A DNA stretch of 64,000 nt, from positions 16,071-80,070 of the forward strand of contig CAYWZW010000014.1 in NCBI GenBank assembly GCA_964462945.1. The letters are read 5' to 3'. Shown here piece after piece: positions 8,496 through 15,994 of this stretch (position 1 is the stretch's first letter; every line of letters begins with the position of its first letter). The notes under the pieces were generated by a model. The model was not told the DNA's origin and ran no database searches. It was given only the letters and a program-made list of their open reading frames with translations. The DNA comes from GCA-020343675 sp964462945 (lineage in GTDB: Bacteria > Planctomycetota > Phycisphaerae > Sedimentisphaerales > Anaerobacaceae). A program made the position numbers and the translations under genes.

Positions 8496-9140
8496 ATGAA
8501 AAAAATAGAATCTGTCATATTCGACTGGGGAGGGGTGCTGATAAATGACCCAAGGCCGGGGCTTTTGCGATACTGCGCCGATGCCTTCGGCGTACCGCTG
8601 GAGCAATATACGCCGGTGCATGATTCATTTCTGGACGGGTTCGGAAAAGGCCTGATCAGCGAGGAGGAGTTCTGGCAAGGAATAAGCCGAAAGCTCGGCA
8701 AGCCCGCCAGGTGTAAGGCGGGCAAGCCGGCCCCGAAGGTGCCGTCGCTGTGGTCGCGGGCCTTCCGGTCTGCGTATATGCCGCGACCTGAAGTGTTCTG
8801 TCTGGCTTCCTGGCTGCATGACAAAGGTTACAAAACAGCGCTCTTGTCCAACACAGAACTTCCGGCGGTAGAGTTCTTTCACGAGCTGGATTATGATATG
8901 TTTGACGTGCTTGTTTTCTCGTGCGAAGAGGGTGTGGCGAAGCCTGAACGAAGGATTTATGAGATTACACTTGAGAGGCTTGGTTCGAAGGCCCCGCGGT
9001 CCGTATTCATTGATGACAGGCAGGATTACATCCGGGGAGCAAGAGAAGGGGGGCTCAATACGATTCTTTTCAAGGACATCGACCAGATGAAGCGCGAATT
9101 GGCCGGGCTCGGAGTGGAGCAAGGTAAAGCGAATGGGTGA
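8496..9140 (+). CDS. HAD-superfamily phosphatase (YihX/epoxide-hydrolase-N type)
   Basis: Cytoplasmic HAD subfamily IA hydrolase, 214 aa, probably acting on a sugar phosphate or similar small molecule. Motif I is FDWGG with nucleophile Asp10; the usual second Asp (DxD) is Gly, as in YihX-like and epoxide-hydrolase N-terminal members. Motif II is LLSNTE, motif III Lys in VAKPERRIYE, motif IV FIDDRQDY. A palindromic repeat (8702-8723) is embedded in frame and gives the odd lysine/proline-rich stretch GKPARCKAGKPAPK in the cap region, absent from the family as I know it. The homocysteine methyltransferase-like gene follows three bases later. Confidence 0.85.
   Translation: MKKIESVIFDWGGVLINDPRPGLLRYCADAFGVPLEQYTPVHDSFLDGFGKGLISEEEFWQGISRKLGKPARCKAGKPAPKVPSLWSRAFRSAYMPRPEVFCLASWLHDKGYKTALLSNTELPAVEFFHELDYDMFDVLVFSCEEGVAKPERRIYEITLERLGSKAPRSVFIDDRQDYIRGAREGGLNTILFKDIDQMKRELAGLGVEQGKANG
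8702..8723. repeat. Palindromic repeat inside the HAD gene
   Basis: GCCCGCC and GGCGGGC arms around AGGTGTAA. The shared outer phrase CCGCCAG..GTAAGGCGG is also found, with an extra inner hairpin, at 34538-34583 inside the ABC ATPase gene. It is in frame and encodes part of a basic loop. Confidence 0.7.
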
Positions 9141-9143
9141 CTT

Positions 9144-10016
9144 ATGAGGTTAGTGGAGGCATTGAAGAATCGAGATGTTATCCTGCTCGACGGCGCTATG
9201 GGCACCGAATTGGACAAGCGCGGCCTGATGTCCCGCGGCCGGACCAATCTTGATGCCCCGGAGGCTGTGCTGGCGATACATGAACAATACATCCAATGCG
9301 GGTGCCACGCTTTGACCGCAAATACCCTGACGATGAACCGCATCTACATCGAGACGCACAACGTCGGCGTTTCGGTGCGCGATGTGAACAAGGCCGGGGC
9401 GGAGCTCGCAAGGCAGGCCGCCGGCGCCGACCGATACGTGCTCGGCGACATAAGCTCGACCGGCCAACTGCTCGAACCTTACGGAACGTATAAAGAATCA
9501 CAGTTCTACGACGCGTTCAGGGAGCAGGCTGAAATTTTGGCGGCCTCCGGCGTCGATGGATTTATTATCGAAACCATGTTCGACCTGCGTGAGGTCGTGT
9601 GTGCCGTGCGGGCGTGTAAGGATAACGTCTCGCTTCCCGTGTTGGTCTCGATGGCGTTCACCACCGAGGAAAAAGGCGGCAGGACGATGATGGGCAACTC
9701 CGCGGAACAATGCGCCGGCGGCCTTACGGAGGCCGGGGCGGACGCGGTCGGCGCCAATTGCGGCGACCTTGACCCGGCTCAAATGGCGGTGGTCGTTTCT
9801 CTGCTCAGGTCGGCAACGTCACTGCCTGTCTTAGCGCAGCCCAACGCGGGTAAGCCCAAGTTGGTTGGAGATAAAACCGTATTTGAAATGACCCCGGCGT
9901 CTTTTGCGGCGGGGATTGGCGAGTGCCTGCGTGCCGGCGCACGATTCGTAGGCGGCTGCTGCGGAACAACTCCCGAGCACATTCGTGCTGTGGCCGAAAT
10001 ACTGAAGAAGAAATAG
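9144..10016 (+). CDS. Homocysteine S-methyltransferase-domain protein
   Basis: TIM-barrel zinc methyltransferase of the MetH N-terminal/BHMT/MmuM family, 290 aa, moving a methyl group to homocysteine to give methionine. The start of the barrel reads ILLDGAMGTEL. The three zinc cysteines are present: Cys206 (GANCGD), Cys272 and Cys273 (GGCCGTTPEH). The methyl donor is unknown; a standalone domain of this type may use S-methylmethionine, a betaine or a methylated corrinoid protein. Three bases separate it from the HAD gene and it is probably on the same transcript. Possibly linked to the URO-D-type methyltransferase at 20491, but they are far apart. Confidence 0.9.
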   Translation: MRLVEALKNRDVILLDGAMGTELDKRGLMSRGRTNLDAPEAVLAIHEQYIQCGCHALTANTLTMNRIYIETHNVGVSVRDVNKAGAELARQAAGADRYVLGDISSTGQLLEPYGTYKESQFYDAFREQAEILAASGVDGFIIETMFDLREVVCAVRACKDNVSLPVLVSMAFTTEEKGGRTMMGNSAEQCAGGLTEAGADAVGANCGDLDPAQMAVVVSLLRSATSLPVLAQPNAGKPKLVGDKTVFEMTPASFAAGIGECLRAGARFVGGCCGTTPEHIRAVAEILKKK

Positions 10017-10069
10017 AGAACCCTGGATGCTGCCACTGTAATTATGGCAAACGCCCATTTCTGCCTCTT

Positions 10070-10155
10070 ACTGAACTTTTGCAAAATTGAAGTTAGGCAT
10101 ACTTTTGGAAAGAAAAAATCTTCTCTTTCGATTTTTTCTTTCTAAAACACGCCGC
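10070..10155. repeat. Half copy of the MITE-like element
   Basis: About 85 bases nearly identical to the left half of the element at 18908-19110, including the outer ACTGAACTTTTGC start, the phrase GAAGTTAGGCAT and the hairpin GAAAGAAAAAATC..GATTTTTTCTTTC. The right half is missing; sequence diverges at about 10155. It lies downstream of the homocysteine methyltransferase-like gene, where its stem with a T-rich arm could act as a terminator. Confidence 0.85.
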
Positions 10156-10180
10156 CATAGAGAAACTCGGTACGTAACTG

Positions 10181-10246
10181 TTTTTCTGCATTTTTGCCGC
10201 GTTTTCCTGAAAGCTGCAATAAATCCTTCTCTTGAACCCGTCTATT
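10181..10246 (+). promoter_or_regulatory. Conserved upstream element, copy A
   Basis: T-rich block followed by CTGCAATAAAT and a TCTTGAACCCGTCT phrase, 88 bases before the first exported O-methyltransferase. Aligns without gaps with copy B (11111-11171) and copy C (14541-14612). Position suggests a promoter or leader RNA element; AATAAA is only a fair -10 match, so its role is inference. Confidence 0.55.
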
Positions 10247-10301
10247 TCTCCCAAAGAACAAGCATCAGGGAAATAGTTTCTGATTTCGAAAGGAGCACAA
10301 A

Positions 10302-11012
10302 ATGTTAAAGAAAGTTGCGTTCGTGATTCTGGCGGCAGTTTTATCGTTGGCAGTAGTTGAGAGCTTAACAGCCCAGCCACCCGACCGAGGTTCCGGCGGC
10401 AGGCGAGGCAGGGACTTATCGCCTGCTCGGCAGCAGGCACCGCTGCCGGCTAATGAAGAAGAGAAGAAAATCTTGAGCGTCCTCGATGACATGAACCAGA
10501 ATCAGAGCAGAGGGATGATGAACGTGCCACAGGAAGACGGCAGGATTCTGCGATTACTCACGGAGGCTGCCAACGCCAAGCACGTTGTCGAGATCGGCAC
10601 ATCCAATGGGTACTCGGGCATCTGGTTCTGCCTTGCCCTGCGGACTACGGGGGGAAAGCTGACCACTCACGATATTGATGAAGGGCGGGCTTCATTGGCC
10701 CGTGAGAACTTCAAGCGGGCCGGCGTCGATAAGCTCGTTACGCTTGTCATGGGGGATGCCCACGAGACAGTCACAAAAATCAAAGAGCCCATCGATATCC
10801 TGTTTATTGACGCGGACAAGGAAGGCTACACGGACTACCTGAAAAAACTCCTGCCGTTAGTGCGTCCGGGCGGCCTGATCCTTGCTCACAATATTGAGAT
10901 GGTAGGGCAGGACTTCATCAAGGCTATCGCCGCCGACCCCAACCTGGAGACGGTCTTTCAAGGCCAGGGCCAGGGCCTGAGCGTGACTCTCAAGAAGCGC
11001 CAGGGGCAATAG
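10302..11012 (+). CDS. Exported class I SAM O-methyltransferase (paralogue 1)
   Basis: SAM-dependent methyltransferase of the caffeoyl-CoA/catechol O-methyltransferase fold, 236 aa, but with an N-terminal signal peptide (MLKKVAFVILAAVLSLAVVE..SLTAQ) and a proline/arginine-rich linker. The fold is complete: VVEIGTSNGYSG (motif I), TTHDIDEGRA, GDAHETV, DILFIDADKEGY (motif IV with metal Asp), LVRPGGLILAHN. An ATG with AGGAG eight bases upstream fixes the start. It is followed by a close paralogue at 11229 with the same signal and the same upstream element, so a tandem duplication. Export of a SAM-using enzyme is unusual, and substrate is unknown. Confidence 0.88.
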   Translation: MLKKVAFVILAAVLSLAVVESLTAQPPDRGSGGRRGRDLSPARQQAPLPANEEEKKILSVLDDMNQNQSRGMMNVPQEDGRILRLLTEAANAKHVVEIGTSNGYSGIWFCLALRTTGGKLTTHDIDEGRASLARENFKRAGVDKLVTLVMGDAHETVTKIKEPIDILFIDADKEGYTDYLKKLLPLVRPGGLILAHNIEMVGQDFIKAIAADPNLETVFQGQGQGLSVTLKKRQGQ

Positions 11013-11110
11013 CCGCTTCGCGGTGAATACTGTGCGTGGGGCCTCTTGATGCAAAAAAGCCGCTGGTTCCTGAGAGGTAGTCTGAATGAGCTCTCACAGC
11101 GCTTTGCTCA

Positions 11111-11171
11111 TATTTTTGTGGACATTTCCTGCAAACCGCAATAGAGTTCGCCCTTGAATCTGTCCGTATCC
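11111..11171 (+). promoter_or_regulatory. Conserved upstream element, copy B
   Basis: T-rich block, then CCGCAATAGAG and CCTTGAATCTGTCCG, about 93 bases before paralogue 2. The similarity to copy A continues down to the start codon (TTTCGAAGGGA-like ribosome site region), so the whole upstream region was duplicated with the gene. Confidence 0.55.
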
Positions 11172-11228
11172 GGGCGCGTTCGGCACCGTGGAGCGATGAG
11201 AAATCGGAGTTTTCGAAGGGATTGGCAA

Positions 11229-11981
11229 ATGCGAAAGAGGACGATCTCGGCGATTGCAGCGGTGATTGTGCTGGCAGGGATCGGGGGCCTGGAAGCCCAG
11301 AAGAGGGATACCAGCCCCGACGTAACGCCGACGCAGGGACAGCAGAGACCCGTGGACAATTCAGACGGCGGGACGTTGGAAGGTCAGGATCGGCCACCGA
11401 TACCGAGCGATGAGCAGGAGAAGAAAATCCTGGACGTGCTGGACGCGATGTGCCATGACCAGTACAGCGGGATATTAAGCGTACCGCCGGAAGACGGTCG
11501 AGTGCTGCGGCTGCTTGCCGAAACGACCGGAGCCAAACACGTCGTCGAAGTCGGGACCTCCAGCGGATATGCGGCCATCTGGTTCTGCTTGGCTCTGCGG
11601 ACCACCGGCGGCAAGCTGACCACGCACGAGATCGACGCCGACCGGGCTTCACTCGCCCGTGAGAACTTCAAACGAGCCGGCGTCGATCAGCTCGTGGCAC
11701 TCGTCGAGGGCGATGCCCATGAGACAGTCACAAGACTCAAAGGGCCGATCGACATCGTTTTCATTGATGCGGACAAGGATGGTTATCTGGACTACCTTAA
11801 CAAGCTTCTGCCTCTGGTTCGTCCGGGCGGGCTGATCCTGGCCCACAATACGACGGATGTGGCATCGCGGATGCAGGACTACCTTGAGGCGATCACCACC
11901 AATCCGGAGCTGGAAACGATCTTCCTGCACGAGCAGGGAAGTGGCATCGGCGTGACCCTTAAGAAACGCCGGAGCAAGTAG
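11229..11981 (+). CDS. Exported class I SAM O-methyltransferase (paralogue 2)
   Basis: Tandem paralogue of the gene at 10302, 250 aa. The frame is open back to 11154, but the ATG at 11229 matches the paralogue's start: it begins MRKRTISAIAAVIVLAGIGG with a signal peptide ending near LEAQ, and GAAGGGA precedes it. The methyltransferase core is VVEVGTSSGYAA, TTHEIDADRA, GDAHETV, DIVFIDADKDGY, LVRPGGLILAHN. A linker of about 40 residues separates signal and domain. The two copies keep nearly all core residues, so both look functional. Role unknown; neighbours are a Tat sugar isomerase and an APC permease. Confidence 0.88.
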   Translation: MRKRTISAIAAVIVLAGIGGLEAQKRDTSPDVTPTQGQQRPVDNSDGGTLEGQDRPPIPSDEQEKKILDVLDAMCHDQYSGILSVPPEDGRVLRLLAETTGAKHVVEVGTSSGYAAIWFCLALRTTGGKLTTHEIDADRASLARENFKRAGVDQLVALVEGDAHETVTRLKGPIDIVFIDADKDGYLDYLNKLLPLVRPGGLILAHNTTDVASRMQDYLEAITTNPELETIFLHEQGSGIGVTLKKRRSK

Positions 11982-12018
11982 TTGAACGGATGTTGATATC
12001 AAGAGAGGATTGGAAATT

Positions 12019-12939
12019 ATGCCTTCGGAACGAAAAGGAATTTCACGTCGTGGCTTCCTGGCACGTGGTCTCTGTGTCAGCGCCGGCACCGTTGCGGCCG
12101 CAGCTTTGCCTTCGTGCAATGTTATGGGGACAAAAGGCGGAGCGAAACACGCGAAGACCCGTTTTGGATTCACGACCTACCAGTGGGGCAAAGATTGGGA
12201 CGTACCTACTTTGATCGCCAACTGCCGCAAGGCCGAGGTATTTGGCGTCGAGCTGCGAACCAGCGACTCCTATGCTCATGGCGTCGAGTTGGATATCAAC
12301 GCGCAGCAGCGCCGTGAAGTGAAGAAACGTTTTGAAGACAGCCCCGTTACGCTTGTGGGCCTTGCCACAAGTGAGCGCTTTGACTCCCCTAAAACCGCCG
12401 AGCTCGAAAAGGCGATTGAGAATACCAAGGCGTACATTGTGCTCAGCAAGGACGTAGGCGGCAGCGGGGTGAGGGTGTTCCCGAACAGCTTTCACGAGGG
12501 CGTCGAGAGGGAGAAAACCATCGAGCAGATCGGCAAGGCATTGAACATCGTGGGTGCGTTCGCCGCCGGCTATGGCCAGCAGGTTCGCCTCGAAGCACAT
12601 GGCAATGCCGGCGAACTGCCGACGATCAGGGCAATCATGGACCATGTTGTCCAGCCGAGTGTCCGCGTGAAACTCAACAGTGATAAAAGCGACGCCCAAG
12701 GTGAAGGGTTCGAGCACAATTTCAATCTGGTCAAGGATTTGCTGGGCGATACGCTTCATCTGCACAATCTCAAAGACGCGGGATTTCCGTACCAGCTTCA
12801 AATGGACCTGCTGGTAAGAATGGGCTGGGGCGGGTGGCAGTTGCTGGAAGCGAGCGATAAGGTCCAAGACCGTGTTCAGGCACTTATTGAACAGCGCCGG
12901 ATCTGGGACCGGATGCTGGCTAACTCCCTAAACGCCTGA
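12019..12939 (+). CDS. Tat lipoprotein, sugar phosphate isomerase/epimerase-like TIM barrel
   Basis: Xylose-isomerase-like TIM barrel (AP endonuclease 2 superfamily), 306 aa, carrying a twin-arginine signal (SRRGFLARG) and a lipobox-like LPSC near residue 33, so an exported lipoprotein. Barrel features include FTTYQWGKDWD at the start, EVFGVELRTSDSYAHG, VRLEAHGN and the C-terminal LLVRMGWGGWQLLE. The ATG at 12019 with GAGG about ten bases upstream is preferred to a TTG at 12010. Proteins of this kind are abundant in planctomycetes and act on unknown sugars. The APC permease gene follows after 42 bp. Confidence 0.85.
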   Translation: MPSERKGISRRGFLARGLCVSAGTVAAAALPSCNVMGTKGGAKHAKTRFGFTTYQWGKDWDVPTLIANCRKAEVFGVELRTSDSYAHGVELDINAQQRREVKKRFEDSPVTLVGLATSERFDSPKTAELEKAIENTKAYIVLSKDVGGSGVRVFPNSFHEGVEREKTIEQIGKALNIVGAFAAGYGQQVRLEAHGNAGELPTIRAIMDHVVQPSVRVKLNSDKSDAQGEGFEHNFNLVKDLLGDTLHLHNLKDAGFPYQLQMDLLVRMGWGGWQLLEASDKVQDRVQALIEQRRIWDRMLANSLNA

Positions 12940-12981
12940 TAGAGCAGGCTGATCAACGTTAGAAAAACGGAGGTACCGGAT

Positions 12982-14343
12982 TTGGCAACACCTGTTACGG
13001 GCGCATTGCCCAGGAGAGAACTGTCGCTTTTCGACTCAACCTGTATTATTGTCGGCATTATCATCGGGGCGGGGATATACCAGATGGCCCCGGATATCGC
13101 CAAAGGCGCTGGCTCCTGGTGGGGCGTGCTGGCGCTTTGGGCCGTCGGAGGGCTGTTGTCGCTGTTCGGTGCGCTCGGTTATGCCGAGCTGGCTACGGCC
13201 TATCCCAAGGAAGGGGGCGACTACGTTTATCTTAGCCGTGCGTATGGCAAGTGGGCCGGCTTCTTGTTCGGCTGGGCCCAGCTTACGATTGTTCGTCCCG
13301 GTGATATTGCCGTGATGGCCTTTGCATTCGCGACATACGCGCGGACCATTTGGGACCCTCTGGCAAGCAGCCCGGCATACAGCCAGCGGCTCTATGCGGC
13401 CGGGGCGACAATCATTTTGACCGCCATAAACATCCTGGGCGTCAAAGAGGGTAAATGGACACAGAATTTGCTAACCGTCGTTAAGGCGTTGGGGCTGCTG
13501 GCCATCGTGGGTGTCGCAGTTATCGCCCCTCAGCAAACGGCAGCCGAAGCGACGTTTGGCGCTCTGCCTGTGAGCCTTGCCTTGATCTTTGTGCTTTTCA
13601 CGTATGGGGGATGGAATGAGATGGCTTACGTGGCCGCAGAAGTGAAGGAACCCCGGCGCAATATCGTTCGCGCGCTGGTCCTGGGCACGGGCGCCGTCAT
13701 TTTGCTGTATTTGCTGGTCAACGGGGCGTTTCTATACACGTTAGGCTATGCGGGTCTGGCTGCATCCAAAGCGGTCGCCAATGACGCCATCTCGACGGCC
13801 TTTCCTAGGATCGGCGGCGGACTCATCAGTGCCCTGGTCTGCATCTCCGCATTGGGAGCCGTGAACGGCCTCGTCTTTACCGGGGCACGTATATCATACG
13901 CCATGGGCGCTGAGCACAGAAGCTTCAGAGTCTTCGGGAGGTGGCACGAGCGAACGGGAACCCCCGCCTGGGCGCTGCTGGTACAAGGTGTGATTGCCGT
14001 CAGTCTGATCATGGTCTTCGGTTCCTTCGTGGATACGCTCTTGTACACCGCCGCCGCGGTCTATGCCTTCTACCTGGGTACCAGTCTGGCGGTTATCGTG
14101 CTGCGTTTCAAAGAACCCCATGTTGAACGTGCATACCGTGTGACTGGCTATCCGGTCACCACGCTTATTTTTTGTGCAGTCTGTGGCTTTCTGATCTATA
14201 GCTGTGTCACATACGCCTGGGCGTTCAAGCGCATCAGCCTGGTGGTTCTGCTGAGTGTTCTGGTTGCCGGCGTTGTCGTCTATTGGCTGACCGATGTTCG
14301 CGGTTCGGCGGGGAGAGGCGCCGGTTCTAAGATCGAGGCCTGA
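12982..14343 (+). CDS. APC-superfamily amino acid permease
   Basis: Twelve-helix amino acid/polyamine/organocation transporter of the inner membrane, 453 aa. Helix 1 carries the unwound IIGAGIY motif typical of the superfamily, followed by LLSLFGALGYAELATAYPKEGGDYVYLSRAYG, another family signature. The start is TTG, eight bases after a strong GGAGG; no ATG gives a full first helix. It lies 42 bp after the Tat isomerase and may be co-transcribed. Substrate cannot be predicted. Confidence 0.92.
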   Translation: MATPVTGALPRRELSLFDSTCIIVGIIIGAGIYQMAPDIAKGAGSWWGVLALWAVGGLLSLFGALGYAELATAYPKEGGDYVYLSRAYGKWAGFLFGWAQLTIVRPGDIAVMAFAFATYARTIWDPLASSPAYSQRLYAAGATIILTAINILGVKEGKWTQNLLTVVKALGLLAIVGVAVIAPQQTAAEATFGALPVSLALIFVLFTYGGWNEMAYVAAEVKEPRRNIVRALVLGTGAVILLYLLVNGAFLYTLGYAGLAASKAVANDAISTAFPRIGGGLISALVCISALGAVNGLVFTGARISYAMGAEHRSFRVFGRWHERTGTPAWALLVQGVIAVSLIMVFGSFVDTLLYTAAAVYAFYLGTSLAVIVLRFKEPHVERAYRVTGYPVTTLIFCAVCGFLIYSCVTYAWAFKRISLVVLLSVLVAGVVVYWLTDVRGSAGRGAGSKIEA

Positions 14344-14421
14344 TCCCGGCTATCTCACGTCCTGGTGCAAGGCGTCAGCCGCGAGATGGAATTCTGCCTC
14401 CCGTCGCCGCTGCGGGAACTG

Positions 14422-14463
14422 AAAAAAAGCCTTTGCTCGCCAAGAAACGCACGGGGCAAAGGC
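14422..14463 (-). terminator. Rho-independent terminator
   Basis: On the minus strand GCCTTTGC pairs with GCAAAGGC across a loop of about 19 bases and is followed at once by seven Ts. It is placed to end transcripts from the amidase-like gene at 14819-15427. The plus strand has the hairpin but no T run. Confidence 0.7.
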
Positions 14464-14540
14464 GGGCATTGCTGCCGCCACCCAATTCATTTGTGGCATG
14501 AAATGCTTCCAAGAACAGGCGAAATTCAGCAAAAATTGCA

Positions 14541-14612
14541 TGTTTTCTGTGATTTTCTGTTTTTTTCTCAAATTCTGCAATAAATTCGCTCTTTGAGTCC
14601 GTCTCAATATCG
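14541..14612 (+). promoter_or_regulatory. Conserved upstream element, copy C (orphan)
   Basis: T-rich block with TTCTGCAATAAATTCGCTC and TTTGAGTCCGTCT, matching copies A and B before the two exported methyltransferases. No intact gene follows. It may be what remains of a third family member, or an element with its own function. Confidence 0.5.
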
Positions 14613-14818
14613 GAAAAACGAACTGGATACAATGGGTTCCAAAAAGTTGAATCGGTTGTTTTTGGCGTTAGGATAGCCGAGGGGCTGTTTCGCACATAAC
14701 CGCCCTCCTTAAAGCGACTGGGTGTGCGTCTTTTGGATGCACATCCGGTCTTTTTCATGTGTACAGAAAGCCCGGATGGGGGCAGTCAGACGGGATTCGG
14801 GGTGATTGAGCGTTTCCC

Positions 14819-15427
14819 TCAACGCCAATCGCTTGGATAGTCGATGGCCGAAAGCTCGATTTGGAACCTTTTGCAGAGCGCTTCCACAAGGACCTGTAAC
14901 CTCTTTATCTGACAATCGGTGGGGTAGGTGATTCTGCCGTCAGCTATGATGCAAATACGGATGGTCCGGCCGGCGCCATACCAGCTCTGGCCGGGGATGG
15001 CGGACAATTGTTTTTGCCATTTTCCTGTCGGCAGTATTTCGCCGTCGCGCCCGCCGAGGCCGTTGCATAGACAGAAGTGGCAGTTGAGATCTTCGGGGTT
15101 CGCCACGTTGTTGAGGGAGGCCAACTGCTCTATGTTGCCGCTCTTGGTGCCGCTGTAGTGAATCTCGATGCGGTTCCACCGTCCGGCTGACTGGGTGGCT
15201 TGTGAAGAAATGGCGTCTTTGACGGGATCGAGGCGCTGGTAGGTCCAGAGAGAAAAGGGACCGGCGGAGGGAGGATTGTGGCCCAGAGCCATCAAAACTA
15301 TCGCTCCAGTCGTCATTGAAGCCAGCAGCGTTGCTAAAACTTTTGCCACCCTTGCCTGATTTGGCATAGCCTCGTCCCTGAGAGTGCGTGTCTTACCATC
15401 TTTCTGCAAAACATCATCCCTGAACAC
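14819..15427 (-). CDS. Membrane-anchored PGRP/amidase-2-like protein, probably not catalytic
   Basis: 202 aa. After an N-terminal hydrophobic anchor (about residues 28-48) comes a domain with the plan of N-acetylmuramoyl-L-alanine amidase type 2/peptidoglycan recognition proteins: WNRIEIHYSGT, NCHFCLCNGLGGRDGEI, a W, RTIRICIIADG, and PTDCQIKRLQVLVEALC. The first zinc His is kept in IHYS, but the C-terminal GHRD-type His is replaced by DYPSDW, so amidase activity is doubtful. It may bind peptidoglycan instead. The start is GTG at 15427 with AGGG nearby; an ATG at 15367 is the alternative. A terminator follows at 14422-14463. Confidence 0.6.
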   Translation of the reverse strand: MFRDDVLQKDGKTRTLRDEAMPNQARVAKVLATLLASMTTGAIVLMALGHNPPSAGPFSLWTYQRLDPVKDAISSQATQSAGRWNRIEIHYSGTKSGNIEQLASLNNVANPEDLNCHFCLCNGLGGRDGEILPTGKWQKQLSAIPGQSWYGAGRTIRICIIADGRITYPTDCQIKRLQVLVEALCKRFQIELSAIDYPSDWR

Positions 15428-15994
15428 GAAAGCCCTACAGATGATTGGGTATTCGTCCTGTACCTATTGAACTCAAGCTCCCGTCACGCTTCCAATCGTT
15501 CACCCTCTTTCGGGGGCTTAATAGACGCGGGACAAAGCCCTTTTCTGGGGACACTACAGTCCCTTATATATACTAAACATCGGCACCCGCCAATGGATTA
15601 CTCCAAATTTTGCCGAGAATTTCGTGACACTTGCAGCAAAATCCTTTGCGAGAGGATTCTTCCGGCTTGGCGATACTACGTGTTGGCTTTGGTTTGGCTC
15701 TTGGCGAACGCTTTTTTGCCGGGAAAGACACTTGTGTTTGTTTCACGCGGCTCTTGCCTGACCGGAATGACTATACACACCGGGCTGCATGCCGACGACA
15801 GCTTGGACTGCGTCCGATGTTCTTACCTAAACAGTTCGCTTGTTACAAATGTGTTGATTTATCAGATTGTGGTCTGTAGTATTTGCTCGGTTGAATTCGG
15901 GGTGAGCGCCGGCGGTGAAACCGCACACTAAGTAGCAGAAGGTCTTCATCGCGAAGAAGAAGGCCAATGTATTGTGAGCCGGGAAGAAGAGAAA
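15428..15994. other. Gene-free stretch upstream of the DUF4954 gene
   Basis: About 570 bases. Open frames here (for example plus 15467-15931) lack a ribosome site and any family resemblance and look accidental. The right end holds the promoter at 15854-15882. Nothing else recognised. Confidence 0.5.
15854..15882 (+). promoter_or_regulatory. Candidate sigma-70 promoter for DUF4954-nagB
   Basis: TTGATT (15854-15859), 17-bp spacer, TAGTAT (15877-15882). Transcription would begin near 15890, leaving about 105 bases of leader before the ATG at 15995. Confidence 0.5.

Larger units (their letters stand above)
14344..14818. other. Gene-free stretch between APC permease and amidase-like gene
   Basis: No convincing gene in 475 bases. 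It holds a terminator for the minus strand (14422-14463), copy C of the methyltransferase upstream element (14541-14612), and after it an ATG at 14632 opening a 14-codon frame MGSKKLNRLFLALG followed by a stop, which resembles the first half of a signal peptide. The rest shows no coding character. Confidence 0.5.

Noticed and set aside
15467..15931. Plus-strand open frame of 154 codons
   Set aside because: No ribosome site, unusual Cys/Ser-rich composition with no domain, no hydrophobic pattern that makes sense, and it overlaps the promoter of the DUF4954 gene.
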